A program made the position numbers and the translations under genes. Shown piece after piece: positions 6,161 through 15,016 of a DNA stretch of 19,216 nt (position 1 is the stretch's first letter; every line of letters starts with the position of its first letter). The DNA lies in the NCBI GenBank assembly GCA_910587665.1, contig CAJUMZ010000034.1, positions 1 to 19,216 of the forward strand, given 5' to 3'. This DNA is from an uncultured Muribaculum sp. Its GTDB lineage: Bacteria > Bacteroidota > Bacteroidia > Bacteroidales > Muribaculaceae. Below the pieces are notes generated by a model that worked only from the letters and a program-made list of their open reading frames with translations, made no database searches and was not told where the DNA came from.

Positions 6161-6193
6161 GTCTGATTTGTTGCAGCAATAGTCCGATTTCTT
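6161..6193 (+). promoter_or_regulatory. Candidate HTCS operator upstream of the HTCS gene
   Basis: Two direct half-sites, GTCTGATTT (6161-6169) and GTCCGATTT (6182-6190), lie 21 bp apart, with near-palindromic TTGCAGCAA between them. The first 28 bases match the element at 10223-10250 upstream of susC at 25 positions, with no gaps. Direct half-sites two helical turns apart suit the AraC-type DNA-binding domain of the HTCS, which suggests autoregulation. Confidence 0.6.
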
Positions 6194-6239
6194 ATATAGT
6201 ATGGTGGTAGTTGAATAAATGAGCAAAATCAAAAAATAT

Positions 6240-6247
6240 TAAATTTG
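6240..6247 (+). promoter_or_regulatory. -7 promoter box of the HTCS gene
   Basis: TAAATTTG matches TAnnTTTG exactly, 16 bp before the ATG at 6264. No -33 TTTG lies at the usual spacing. The distance from the operator to this box is 22 bp longer than in the susC promoter, that is, two helical turns more. Confidence 0.45.
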
Positions 6248-6263
6248 CATTATTAAATATTAA

Positions 6264-9200
6264 ATGAGACACATGCTTATAAAAGATGCTTTACATAGGT
6301 TGGTGATTTTGCTGTTTATGGTAGGAATTTCATTTTATGGATATTCGATGCCTCAATTGCCTGAACCGGAATTATCATGGAAAAATGTTACCGTCGACGG
6401 TAAAAAGACTGCGGTGTTCTGTCTGTTTAATGACAGTCGCGGCATAATGTGGCTCGGCACTAACAGTGGATTGTACTTTTATGACGGTGTCACCACTCAT
6501 CCTATGGGCAGGAATGAATTGTTTGGCACCCAGATCTATGCCATAATCGAGAAGGATAACAAATTATTTTTGGGAAGCAATAACGGATTGTTGATCTTCG
6601 ATTATGTATCAGGAAACGTAAAGCCATATACTTCTGTGACACCGAAGGAGATTAGGACTTTATTGCTTGTTGATGACGAGCTCTATATAGGTAGTCTTAA
6701 CGGTATATTCAGATTGAGTTTATCCAATGATGAGATTGTTGATTTGTCGGGGACTTTGCCTCATAAGTCGGTGTACTCACTGCTGCGTGACAGCCGTGGC
6801 GTGCTTTATGCCGGAACTTATAACGGACTTGCCCGGTGGAGTGCCAGTTCCGAATCATTCCATCCGGTATTGTTCAGTAAAGATGAATTAGGGTCAGGCT
6901 CATTATTTGTAAACTGTATTCTTGAATCGGATGACAGGGAAAGTATTTATATCGGCGGTGAGGGATTTTTATATAAATATATTCCGGCTTGTGACGATTG
7001 GATGCGGATTAAAGGGATAGGGGGCAATAATATCAAAAGCTTGTCAAAGGGTAATGACGGACATATATTGATAGGTACCGACGACGGAGTCTTTGATATG
7101 TTCAACGATACACTCAGGCACTATCGTCATGACTCAAGGGAAGAGCTGAGCTTGGCTGACAATGAAATATGGTGTGTTTATGCCGATCCCCACAATAATA
7201 TATGGACCGGACATGAACGAGGATTTTCAATTGCATCAAATTCCAATTATATCCGTACAATAAAGCTAAGCACACTTGCTCATTCGGGAGAGGGAAATGA
7301 GATCCATGTAATACATCGCGACAATAACAATAACTTATGGCTTGCCGGCACTAACGGTGTGATTAAATTGTCAGATGACTCAACGTCAAATTGGTATCGT
7401 CATTCCGAAAAGCCTAATTCGCTTTCCCACAACAGAATTCGATCTATACTCGAAGACAGCGATAATACAATGTGGTTTGCGACAGATGCGGGAATAAACC
7501 GCTTCAACAGCAATCGGAATAATTTTGACATATTCCATTTTGTTGATCAGAATGGCGAACATAACTCCAATTGGGTATATGCCTTGATCGAAGACGGTGA
7601 TTATTTTTGGACCGGAGGCTTTCTGAACGGTCTTCATCTTGTCAACAAGTCAAAGCTTGACGGTGACGGCGGGACTGTCGTGTCAGACTTTTCACTTAAC
7701 GCCGAGACAAAATTTTCTGACGGAAGCGCGTTATCCAATAATCTTGTCAATGAAATCGTAATAGATAAGAAGGGCAGAATCTGGATTCTGTTATTCCGTG
7801 ACAACATCTTGACTCAATTTGATCCCGCTACAAAATCATTTGTGCGATTCAACATCTATGAACTTACAGACAGCTATCCCACAAACCTCTCGATTGACCG
7901 GCTTGGCAGGATATGGTGCGGATTTAATGGAGGTGTGATAATATTTAAAGAGGATGATACTTATGAGACTGTGAAATTTCCGTATACCAACAGCGATGAG
8001 GCAATTTTGGCAATGGGAAAAGTCGATGACGGTATGTGGATATCGACACAAAGCAATGTGTGGTGTATTGACGGGAATCCTTTAAATGCCACTATTTTGC
8101 CCATACCTCAGAAGGCATATACGGCTGTATATGAAGACACGGCAAGCAACAATGTGTATCTTGGCGGAACTGATGAAATTCTTGAGGTTGACAATTATGG
8201 TATTGGGAATGAAATTGATTTCAAGACGATCAAGATGGTGTTGAACGACCGTGGCGGTGGCGAACTTAACTTGTCGGACATTAACGGGGAGACAAAGGGG
8301 CTGAGGATCCCTTATGGCGGGAGTGCCACTTTTGTGGTCAGCACGTTGAATTATGCTCCGGAATCGGTTCAACGTTACATGTATCGACTCGCTGAGTCGC
8401 CTGCCGATACTTTGGGAAACTGGATTGTTATGCCGGAAGGCTCGAACACTATTTCATTTTCCGACTTGAAAATGGGCGATTATACGCTTTTGGTCAAGAC
8501 GGTGGGCTCTCCAATCGCCCCGGTGTCGATTCCGATCACTGTAAATCCCCCCCTATCAATGTCATGGTGGGCGATATGCCTGTATGTGCTTGCCGTGCTG
8601 GCAATTGTATGTTGGATTATATGGTATACGCGCAAACGTAATATACGCTCGTTTCAGGAACAGGAACGTCAGACGGCATTGGAAAACGTTGAAAAGAAAC
8701 TTACGTTCCTTTCAACCATATCGCATGATCTGAAAACTCCTTTGTCCATGATTCTCGGACCGGTCAGCCTTATGAAAGAAAAAGCCAAGGATCCGGAAAG
8801 CAAGAAAAATCTTGAGACCATCTACGACAATGCGGTAAGATTGAACAATATGATTCATCGGACGCTTGAGCTTCAGCATCTTGAGGATACCGATGAAAAC
8901 CTTTTGATTTTATCGACATTTGATGTTGTCGAATTTTGCAAGGGCGTTTTCGAGGTGTTTGAGGAAAATAATCCGCAGAAAAATTTCATATTCCATTCTT
9001 CTTGCGCTCAATTGCTGATAGAGGCTGACGCCGTGAAATTTGAATCGGTGATAACAAATCTCCTGTCAAATGCCTGCAAATATTCCGATGAGGGAGCGAC
9101 TATATCATTAGGAATCAGTCAACAAAACGATAAGGTCGAGATTGTGGTATCAGACGATGGGGTAGGTATCGCCGATATTGATCAGTCGCTTGTGTTCCAA

Positions 9201-10184
9201 AGGATGTTCCGTGCCCCATCAACGTCAAAGCTTTATGAAGGCACCGGTCTTGGACTATACCTTATCAAGAAATATCTGGAATTGATGAATGGCAATATCA
9301 ATCTGTATAGTAAAGAAGGGCAGGGGACATCATTTGTTGTGACTTTGCCTATTTCTGAAAAGATATTGCCTGCATCACGTAATGATGAGTCTTCAAAAGA
9401 TAATGACAAGGCGAAAATTTTGATTGTCGAGGATAATCTACAGATTTCTTCTTTTATAATGGAACTCCTTGAGCGCGACTATACTTGTATTGTTGCCGAG
9501 AATGGTCGCTCCGGGCTTGCCATTGCCGCGTCGTTTATTCCGGATCTGATTATCGCCGATGAGATGATGCCTATCATGAACGGACTGGAAATGGTGAAGC
9601 GTATGAAGCAGCATCCGCGTCTTTCATCAATTCCAATAATCATGCTTACTGCAAAGTCAGACAATAAGACTGAAAACGAGAGTATAAAGTTGGGTATAGA
9701 TGTGTTCATGACGAAACCTTTTGTGACCACGGCATTGCTTGGCCGAATAAAACAATTGTTGAAATCAAGGTCGGAGATAAAAGAAAAGGTTCGTATTCAG
9801 GCAATAACTGAGGCTGAGACCAAGCCGATTGAAGCCGAGTCGGTCAATGAAAAATCTCTTGCAAAGATTGCAAAGATTATTGAGGAAAATATATCCGATC
9901 CCGACTTGAATGTAAACCTCCTATGTGAGAAAAGCGGTATCCCCAACAAGCAGTTATACCGATTGATCAAGAAGTATATCGGAATTTCCCCGTTGGATTA
10001 CATCAGGAATGTAAGACTCCAAAAGGCGGCCGTGCTTCTTAGCCAGCATCGTTTCACGGTGGCTGAGGTGTGTTACATGGTCGGCTTCAAGCATCCGTCT
10101 TATTTTGCAAAATGTTTTCAGACCCAATTTGGCGTCAAGCCGAGTCAATACCAGTCGGATGATGAAACACTTGGCAAGATATAA
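6264..10184 (+). CDS. Hybrid two-component system sensor/regulator (HTCS) of the galactan locus
   Basis: 1306 residues with the full HTCS order in one chain. After an N-terminal signal segment come 14 propeller repeats of the form GxIWxGTxxGLxxF (about 45-670; two seven-bladed propellers). Then follow a Y_Y_Y domain (about 680-762), a TM helix (768-790), HisKA with His821 in SHDLKTP, an ATPase domain with Asn936 (NLLSNACKYS) and GTGLGL, and a receiver domain with Glu1056/Asp1057, phospho-acceptor Asp1099 (ADEMMP) and Lys in TKPF. An AraC-type HTH (about 1198-1300) ends it. All catalytic residues are present. The periplasmic part should bind an oligosaccharide, here probably a beta-1,4-galacto-oligosaccharide, judging by the GH53 genes. 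Met4 is an alternative start. Confidence 0.96.
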   Translation: MRHMLIKDALHRLVILLFMVGISFYGYSMPQLPEPELSWKNVTVDGKKTAVFCLFNDSRGIMWLGTNSGLYFYDGVTTHPMGRNELFGTQIYAIIEKDNKLFLGSNNGLLIFDYVSGNVKPYTSVTPKEIRTLLLVDDELYIGSLNGIFRLSLSNDEIVDLSGTLPHKSVYSLLRDSRGVLYAGTYNGLARWSASSESFHPVLFSKDELGSGSLFVNCILESDDRESIYIGGEGFLYKYIPACDDWMRIKGIGGNNIKSLSKGNDGHILIGTDDGVFDMFNDTLRHYRHDSREELSLADNEIWCVYADPHNNIWTGHERGFSIASNSNYIRTIKLSTLAHSGEGNEIHVIHRDNNNNLWLAGTNGVIKLSDDSTSNWYRHSEKPNSLSHNRIRSILEDSDNTMWFATDAGINRFNSNRNNFDIFHFVDQNGEHNSNWVYALIEDGDYFWTGGFLNGLHLVNKSKLDGDGGTVVSDFSLNAETKFSDGSALSNNLVNEIVIDKKGRIWILLFRDNILTQFDPATKSFVRFNIYELTDSYPTNLSIDRLGRIWCGFNGGVIIFKEDDTYETVKFPYTNSDEAILAMGKVDDGMWISTQSNVWCIDGNPLNATILPIPQKAYTAVYEDTASNNVYLGGTDEILEVDNYGIGNEIDFKTIKMVLNDRGGGELNLSDINGETKGLRIPYGGSATFVVSTLNYAPESVQRYMYRLAESPADTLGNWIVMPEGSNTISFSDLKMGDYTLLVKTVGSPIAPVSIPITVNPPLSMSWWAICLYVLAVLAIVCWIIWYTRKRNIRSFQEQERQTALENVEKKLTFLSTISHDLKTPLSMILGPVSLMKEKAKDPESKKNLETIYDNAVRLNNMIHRTLELQHLEDTDENLLILSTFDVVEFCKGVFEVFEENNPQKNFIFHSSCAQLLIEADAVKFESVITNLLSNACKYSDEGATISLGISQQNDKVEIVVSDDGVGIADIDQSLVFQRMFRAPSTSKLYEGTGLGLYLIKKYLELMNGNINLYSKEGQGTSFVVTLPISEKILPASRNDESSKDNDKAKILIVEDNLQISSFIMELLERDYTCIVAENGRSGLAIAASFIPDLIIADEMMPIMNGLEMVKRMKQHPRLSSIPIIMLTAKSDNKTENESIKLGIDVFMTKPFVTTALLGRIKQLLKSRSEIKEKVRIQAITEAETKPIEAESVNEKSLAKIAKIIEENISDPDLNVNLLCEKSGIPNKQLYRLIKKYIGISPLDYIRNVRLQKAAVLLSQHRFTVAEVCYMVGFKHPSYFAKCFQTQFGVKPSQYQSDDETLGKI

Positions 10185-10222
10185 GACAATGACACATGTC
10201 AGCCCGCTTTTTTAATCGGTCG

Positions 10223-10255
10223 GTCTTATTTGTTGCATCAATTGTCCGATAATTT
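10223..10255 (+). promoter_or_regulatory. Candidate HTCS operator upstream of susC
   Basis: Half-sites GTCTTATTT (10223-10231) and GTCCGATAA (10244-10252) are 21 bp apart, with TTGCATCAA between them. The block matches the one before the HTCS gene at 25 of the first 28 positions. It ends 24 bp before the -7 box and replaces the missing -33 box, as expected for an activator that contacts RNA polymerase directly. Confidence 0.65.
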
Positions 10256-10279
10256 CCGTGCCTTATTCTTTCTATATGG

Positions 10280-10287
10280 TAATTTTG
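10280..10287 (+). promoter_or_regulatory. -7 promoter box of the susC operon
   Basis: TAATTTTG matches TAnnTTTG exactly. No TTTG lies about 20 nt upstream, consistent with dependence on the HTCS. Predicted start near 10294, leaving a leader of about 118 nt before the susC ATG at 10413; the leader is AT-rich and shows no strong hairpin. Confidence 0.55.
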
Positions 10288-10412
10288 CGTCAACACAACA
10301 GGTATACTTTCGACAGATAAAAAAGATTGTTATCAGGTTTTGTATATGGCTAATACCACATTTGATTGCCTTGCATTAAAATTTTTTAAACAAACAACAA
10401 TACGCATTTCTA

Positions 10413-13397
10413 ATGGACAAAGCAATCGGCAATGTCGAAATAAGGGGTTGGTTGTTGGGAATTCTGTTCTCACTTCTCCTTATACCAGTTTCGGCTTATG
10501 CCCAGACACAAAGGACAGTTACTGGTACTGTCATTGATGAGTCCGGAGATCCGCTTATCGGAGCTACGGTTAAAGTTGTAGGTGAGCGTATAGGTGTTTC
10601 CACCGATTTAGACGGACACTATACCTTAAAAATCCCCGCTACGGCTAAACAGCTTTCATTTTCTTATGTAGGTTACGAGAATCTTGTTGTCGATGTAACA
10701 TCAGATGTTATAGATGTTACAATGACTCCTGACAGCGAGGTGCTTGATGAAGTTGTGGTAATAGGCTATGGCGTACGTAAAAAGGAGGATCTCACCGGCT
10801 CGGTCGCCACTGTAAGTGAAAAAGATTTTAATGGTGGTGTGATTTCCTCTCCCGAGGAGTTGATCAATGGTAAAATTGCCGGTGTCCAAATTACAAGTGC
10901 CGGAGGTTCTCCCAACAGTGGCAGTACAATCCGTGTGCGCGGCGGTGCTTCGCTTAACGCTTCAAATGATCCGTTGATTGTGCTTGACGGTGTGCCTATG
11001 GAAGTCGGTGGCGGCATACAAGGCTCAGGTAATTTTCTAAGCCTTATAAACCCCAACGACATTGAGAGCATGACCATCCTGAAAGATGCCTCGTCAACCG
11101 CAATTTATGGTTCCCGTGCATCAAACGGCGTTATAATCATAACAACAAAGAAAGGATCGGGCGACGGTGTCAAGGTTTCATTCTCAACCACCAATTCTAT
11201 ATCTCATAAGACAAGGGTTTCGCAAAATCTGAGCTATGATGAGTTTGTCAGTGCTGTAAACACATTCGGAACCGCCGCACAGAAGGCTCTGCTAAATGAC
11301 GGTCTCTCCCGTTATAATGCACGTACCGACTGGAACGAGGAGATCTTTCGCTCGGCTTTCGGCACTGATAATAACCTCAGTATAGGCGGTAGGGCTCTGT
11401 CGTGGTTGCCGTTCCGTATATCACTTGGCGCCATGGTGCAAGACGGTATCCTTCGCACCGATAATGCCAAGCGATTTACCGGTAATATCAATCTTACACC
11501 GTCATTCTTTAACGACTATCTCCGGGTTAATCTCTCGGCAAAGGGTACATATTCGCGAAACCGTTTTGCCAATACCGGTGCTGTCTGGAATGCGATGGCT
11601 TACGACCCGACTCGCCCCGTGTATGATGATCAGAGTGCTTTCGGCGGATATTATGAGGTAATTGACAATGCCGGTCGACCCGCCCAGGGCGCTATTGCCA
11701 ATCCTGTCGCCATGCTTGAACAGACGTTCTATAAGGCAAAAGTGGTAAGATTTATAGGAAATGCCGATATTGACTACAAGCTCCATCCGCTTCCCGAGTT
11801 GCGTTTCCACCTTACAGGCGCATATGATTATTCAAGGGGCTACACTGACAATTATGTCCCTGCCGATAATTTCAGCCAGTTCAGTGCCGGCGGACAGGAT
11901 TATCGTGTAGGTCCGCAGAAAAACTATAATAAGCTATTGTCGGTATACGCCAACTATAACAAGGATTTTGATGCTATCCACTCTAATGTTGACATCACTT
12001 TGGGTTATGACTACCAGCATTGGAAATATACAATCCCGTCTTATGATGTAAAAAATGTCGAGGGCAATGTCACCAATACGGTGTCGGCTGTTGACCAGCG
12101 TCATAATCTTCAATCCTATTACGGTCGCTTGAATTACACTCTTCTTAACCGCTATCTCCTTACGATGACTTTCCGTCGTGACGGTTCAAGCCGCTTTGCA
12201 AAAGACAATCGTTGGGGCACTTTCCCGTCGGCGGCTATCGCATGGAGAGTGTCGCAGGAAGATTTCTGGCGCAACATTACTGATGTCATGAATGACTTTA
12301 AGGTGCGTGTTTCATATGGTGTGACAGGACAGCAGGATGGTATAGGTAATTACCTTTACATGCCTTCCTATACTATATCCCAGCCCGGTGCCTATTATCC
12401 TGTAGGAGGGGCTCCAATATTTACCTATCGCCCCGAAGCATATAATGATAAGTTGAAATGGGAGACAACAAAGTCATGGAACTACGGAATTGACTTCGGA
12501 TTCCTGAAAAACCGCATTTATGGTACGGCCGATTTCTATATGAGAAAGACTGAGGATCTTCTTGCCACTGTTCCGGTGCCTGCCGGTACAAACTTCTGCC
12601 GTGAAATGCTTATGAATGTAGGCAATGTATCAAGCAAGGGTGTTGAGTTGACGCTTAATGCCAACATCATCACCACCCATGATTGGGACTGGACCGCCAC
12701 GTTTAATGCGACATGGCAACGCGTACGCATTACCAACCTTACCTTGAACCCGGAATCCCCGAGTCCTGACACTCCTGTGGGGTGGATTGAGTCAACTCCT
12801 ATTCAGGTGTTCTCAACCGATTATGCACCATACTCTTATTTCTTGTACAAGCAGATTTATGACGAAACCACCGGGCTTCCGGTAGAGGGCCTTTATGCCG
12901 ACCTTAACGGTGACGGCAAGATTGACGACTCTGACCGGTATCACTCTCATTCTCCTGTACCTGACTGGATTCTTGGATTCAGCACATCTTTGAGATATAA
13001 AAAGTGGACTCTCTCCACATCACTGCGTTCCAATATCGGTCATTATATCTACAACGGTTCTGCCGCCAATCTCGGCGCCTGGGAATGTACCACATGGAGT
13101 GCCGGACAGATTAACAATCTGAATGCCGACTTCCTTAACACCCAATTCCGTCATCGTCAATACATGAGCGACCATTACCTGCAGAACGCGTCATTCCTGC
13201 GCATGGATAACCTGCAATTATCCTATAATTTCGGTAAGGTCTACAAGTCGCTTGACATCAATCTGTCGGCAATGGTGCAGAATGTGTTTACCGTTACCAA
13301 ATACAAGGGCGTAGACCCGGAAGTGGCAAGTGGCATTGACAATTCCGTATACCCGCGTCCCCGCACTTATTCGCTGACACTTGGAATTAACTTCTAA
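10413..13397 (+). CDS. SusC/RagA-family TonB-dependent outer-membrane transporter
   Basis: 994 residues, normal for SusC proteins. A signal peptide (1-30) is cleaved after AYA. Residues about 33-108 form the carboxypeptidase-regulatory-like domain (TVTGTVIDESGDPLIGATV). The region LDEVVVIGYGVRKKEDLTGS then leads into the plug (about 115-245: NGKIAGVQI, IRVRGGASL, DPLIVLDGVP, ILKDASSTAIYGSRASNGV), followed by the 22-strand barrel ending in the terminal Phe of SLTLGINF. It imports oligosaccharides across the outer membrane using TonB energy, with SusD as the lid. The substrate is inferred as galacto-oligosaccharides from the operon. It heads the operon; susD follows after 11 bp. Confidence 0.97.
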   Translation: MDKAIGNVEIRGWLLGILFSLLLIPVSAYAQTQRTVTGTVIDESGDPLIGATVKVVGERIGVSTDLDGHYTLKIPATAKQLSFSYVGYENLVVDVTSDVIDVTMTPDSEVLDEVVVIGYGVRKKEDLTGSVATVSEKDFNGGVISSPEELINGKIAGVQITSAGGSPNSGSTIRVRGGASLNASNDPLIVLDGVPMEVGGGIQGSGNFLSLINPNDIESMTILKDASSTAIYGSRASNGVIIITTKKGSGDGVKVSFSTTNSISHKTRVSQNLSYDEFVSAVNTFGTAAQKALLNDGLSRYNARTDWNEEIFRSAFGTDNNLSIGGRALSWLPFRISLGAMVQDGILRTDNAKRFTGNINLTPSFFNDYLRVNLSAKGTYSRNRFANTGAVWNAMAYDPTRPVYDDQSAFGGYYEVIDNAGRPAQGAIANPVAMLEQTFYKAKVVRFIGNADIDYKLHPLPELRFHLTGAYDYSRGYTDNYVPADNFSQFSAGGQDYRVGPQKNYNKLLSVYANYNKDFDAIHSNVDITLGYDYQHWKYTIPSYDVKNVEGNVTNTVSAVDQRHNLQSYYGRLNYTLLNRYLLTMTFRRDGSSRFAKDNRWGTFPSAAIAWRVSQEDFWRNITDVMNDFKVRVSYGVTGQQDGIGNYLYMPSYTISQPGAYYPVGGAPIFTYRPEAYNDKLKWETTKSWNYGIDFGFLKNRIYGTADFYMRKTEDLLATVPVPAGTNFCREMLMNVGNVSSKGVELTLNANIITTHDWDWTATFNATWQRVRITNLTLNPESPSPDTPVGWIESTPIQVFSTDYAPYSYFLYKQIYDETTGLPVEGLYADLNGDGKIDDSDRYHSHSPVPDWILGFSTSLRYKKWTLSTSLRSNIGHYIYNGSAANLGAWECTTWSAGQINNLNADFLNTQFRHRQYMSDHYLQNASFLRMDNLQLSYNFGKVYKSLDINLSAMVQNVFTVTKYKGVDPEVASGIDNSVYPRPRTYSLTLGINF

Positions 13398-13408
13398 TAA
13401 TTACGTTT

Positions 13409-15010
13409 ATGAACCAATATATAAATAAGATAGGAAATATAGCAAAGGTAATGACTGTTGCCGGGGCTATGATGGTGTCGGCATCATGTACCGATGACCT
13501 TAATCAGACTCCTCACATAGGGGTCACATCCGATGTGGTGTATTCATCGGTTGACGGTTATCGTTCGGCACTTGCCAAAATATATGGTACTTATACTCTT
13601 GTTGGACAAGACAAGGGTGGAGGCGCCGATATCTCTTCAAACAGCGGCTACGACTTGCTGCGTTGTCTGTTTCATCTCCAGGAAGGACCGACCGACGAAT
13701 GTGCCTACCGGTGGATGTCGGGCGATAATCTTTATGCAATGGCTTACATGCAATGGGATGCAACCGACCCCAATATCAGCGATGTATATTATCGCCTTTA
13801 CTACTCGATAGCGGTGGCAAATGAATTTCTCCGTCACACTGATGACAGTTCGATAAGCGGATTCTCTTCCGAGCAGCAGGCTGAGATCAAGCGTTTTGCC
13901 GCTGAAGCGCGTTTTGTGCGTATCCTTGACTATTGGTTTGTGCTTGATCTTTTCGGCAAAGGTCCATATGTGGACACTAACACGCCCACCACTGCATATA
14001 CACCCGAGGTCTATGATAGCAAGACTCTTTTTGAATATATAGAAAATGAGCTTAAGGCTATTGAGCCATTGTTGGATGAAACATCGGAATACGGTCGTGC
14101 CAACAGGGCTTGTGTGTGGGCATTGGCTTCCCGCCTGTATCTAAATGGCGAGGTTTATACCGGCAAGAGTTATGCCGATGAATGTATCGCATATTCTCAA
14201 AAAATAATTTCTCCCGGAAACTATTCACTTGAACCTGACTTCAAGAAGCTCTTCAACGCAGAGAATGACAAGCGTACCAATGAGATTATCTATGGTATCT
14301 ATGCCGACGGTGAAAATGCCATGACCTGGGGCTCCGGAACAAATCTTGTCCATGGTTCATGTGGAAGTGACAACTCGCAGGATCCTACAAAATATGGTAT
14401 CAAGAGCGGTTGGGGCAATTATCGCGTCAGGGGTGAATATGCGGCATTGTTCGGCGATGTTGCATCAAGCACCGACTCGCGTTGCCTTCTATGGACCGAT
14501 GGTCAGACCCAGTATTTTGATACTTCACTTGATGACGGTGCCTGCGGTTATCATTCCGAGAAATGGACCAATCTTACCGATAACGGTGAAATGTCGGGTG
14601 ATCCTGCCGTTGATGGCGCCGACACCGACTTCCCGATGTTCCGTCTTGCCGAGGTTTATCTCAACGCTGCGGAGGCTGTATTGAGAGGAGGCTCAGGCAT
14701 GACAAGAAGCGAGGCTTTGGATCTTGTGAATGACATCCGTAAGCGTGCATATGGCGATGATAGCGGCAATATTACCGACGCACAGTTTAATCTTGATTTT
14801 ATTCTTGATGAGCGAGGCAGGGAAATGCTTTATGAAAATATCCGCAGGACTGACCTTATACGTCACGACAAGTTTACGACCGACCGTTATATATGGCAAT
14901 GGAAAGGTGGCGTTGTCGGAGGTAGGGCTGTAGATTCGCGCTATAACCGTTATCCTATACCGGCGAGTGACATTGCTGCAAATCCCAATTTGTCAAACCC
15001 TGAATATTAA
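13409..15010 (+). CDS. SusD/RagB-family nutrient-binding surface lipoprotein
   Basis: 533 residues. The lipoprotein signal has Cys27 (VSASC followed by TDDL, an acidic export signal typical of surface lipoproteins). The SusD fold is visible in the TPR-like segment EIKRFAAEARFVRILDYWFV, in FRLAEVYLNAAEAVLRGG, in ILDERGREMLYENIRRTDLI, and in the family ending NRYPIPASDIAANPNL. It binds glycan at the cell surface and closes the SusC channel. Ligand assignment to beta-1,4-galactan rests on the GH53 genes. The short 6-bp gap to the next gene supports one transcript. Confidence 0.96.
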   Translation: MNQYINKIGNIAKVMTVAGAMMVSASCTDDLNQTPHIGVTSDVVYSSVDGYRSALAKIYGTYTLVGQDKGGGADISSNSGYDLLRCLFHLQEGPTDECAYRWMSGDNLYAMAYMQWDATDPNISDVYYRLYYSIAVANEFLRHTDDSSISGFSSEQQAEIKRFAAEARFVRILDYWFVLDLFGKGPYVDTNTPTTAYTPEVYDSKTLFEYIENELKAIEPLLDETSEYGRANRACVWALASRLYLNGEVYTGKSYADECIAYSQKIISPGNYSLEPDFKKLFNAENDKRTNEIIYGIYADGENAMTWGSGTNLVHGSCGSDNSQDPTKYGIKSGWGNYRVRGEYAALFGDVASSTDSRCLLWTDGQTQYFDTSLDDGACGYHSEKWTNLTDNGEMSGDPAVDGADTDFPMFRLAEVYLNAAEAVLRGGSGMTRSEALDLVNDIRKRAYGDDSGNITDAQFNLDFILDERGREMLYENIRRTDLIRHDKFTTDRYIWQWKGGVVGGRAVDSRYNRYPIPASDIAANPNLSNPEY

Positions 15011-15016
15011 AATTAT

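Noticed and set aside
5747..6263. Known riboswitch, tRNA or CRISPR array in the large spacer
   Set aside because: No conserved riboswitch core, cloverleaf or spaced identical repeats could be found; the only repeats are adjacent 15-mers.
10190..10213. TGACA/TGTCA mini-hairpin and T-run after the HTCS gene as a terminator
   Set aside because: The stem has only 5 bp with a 2-nt loop, and six bases separate it from the T-run.
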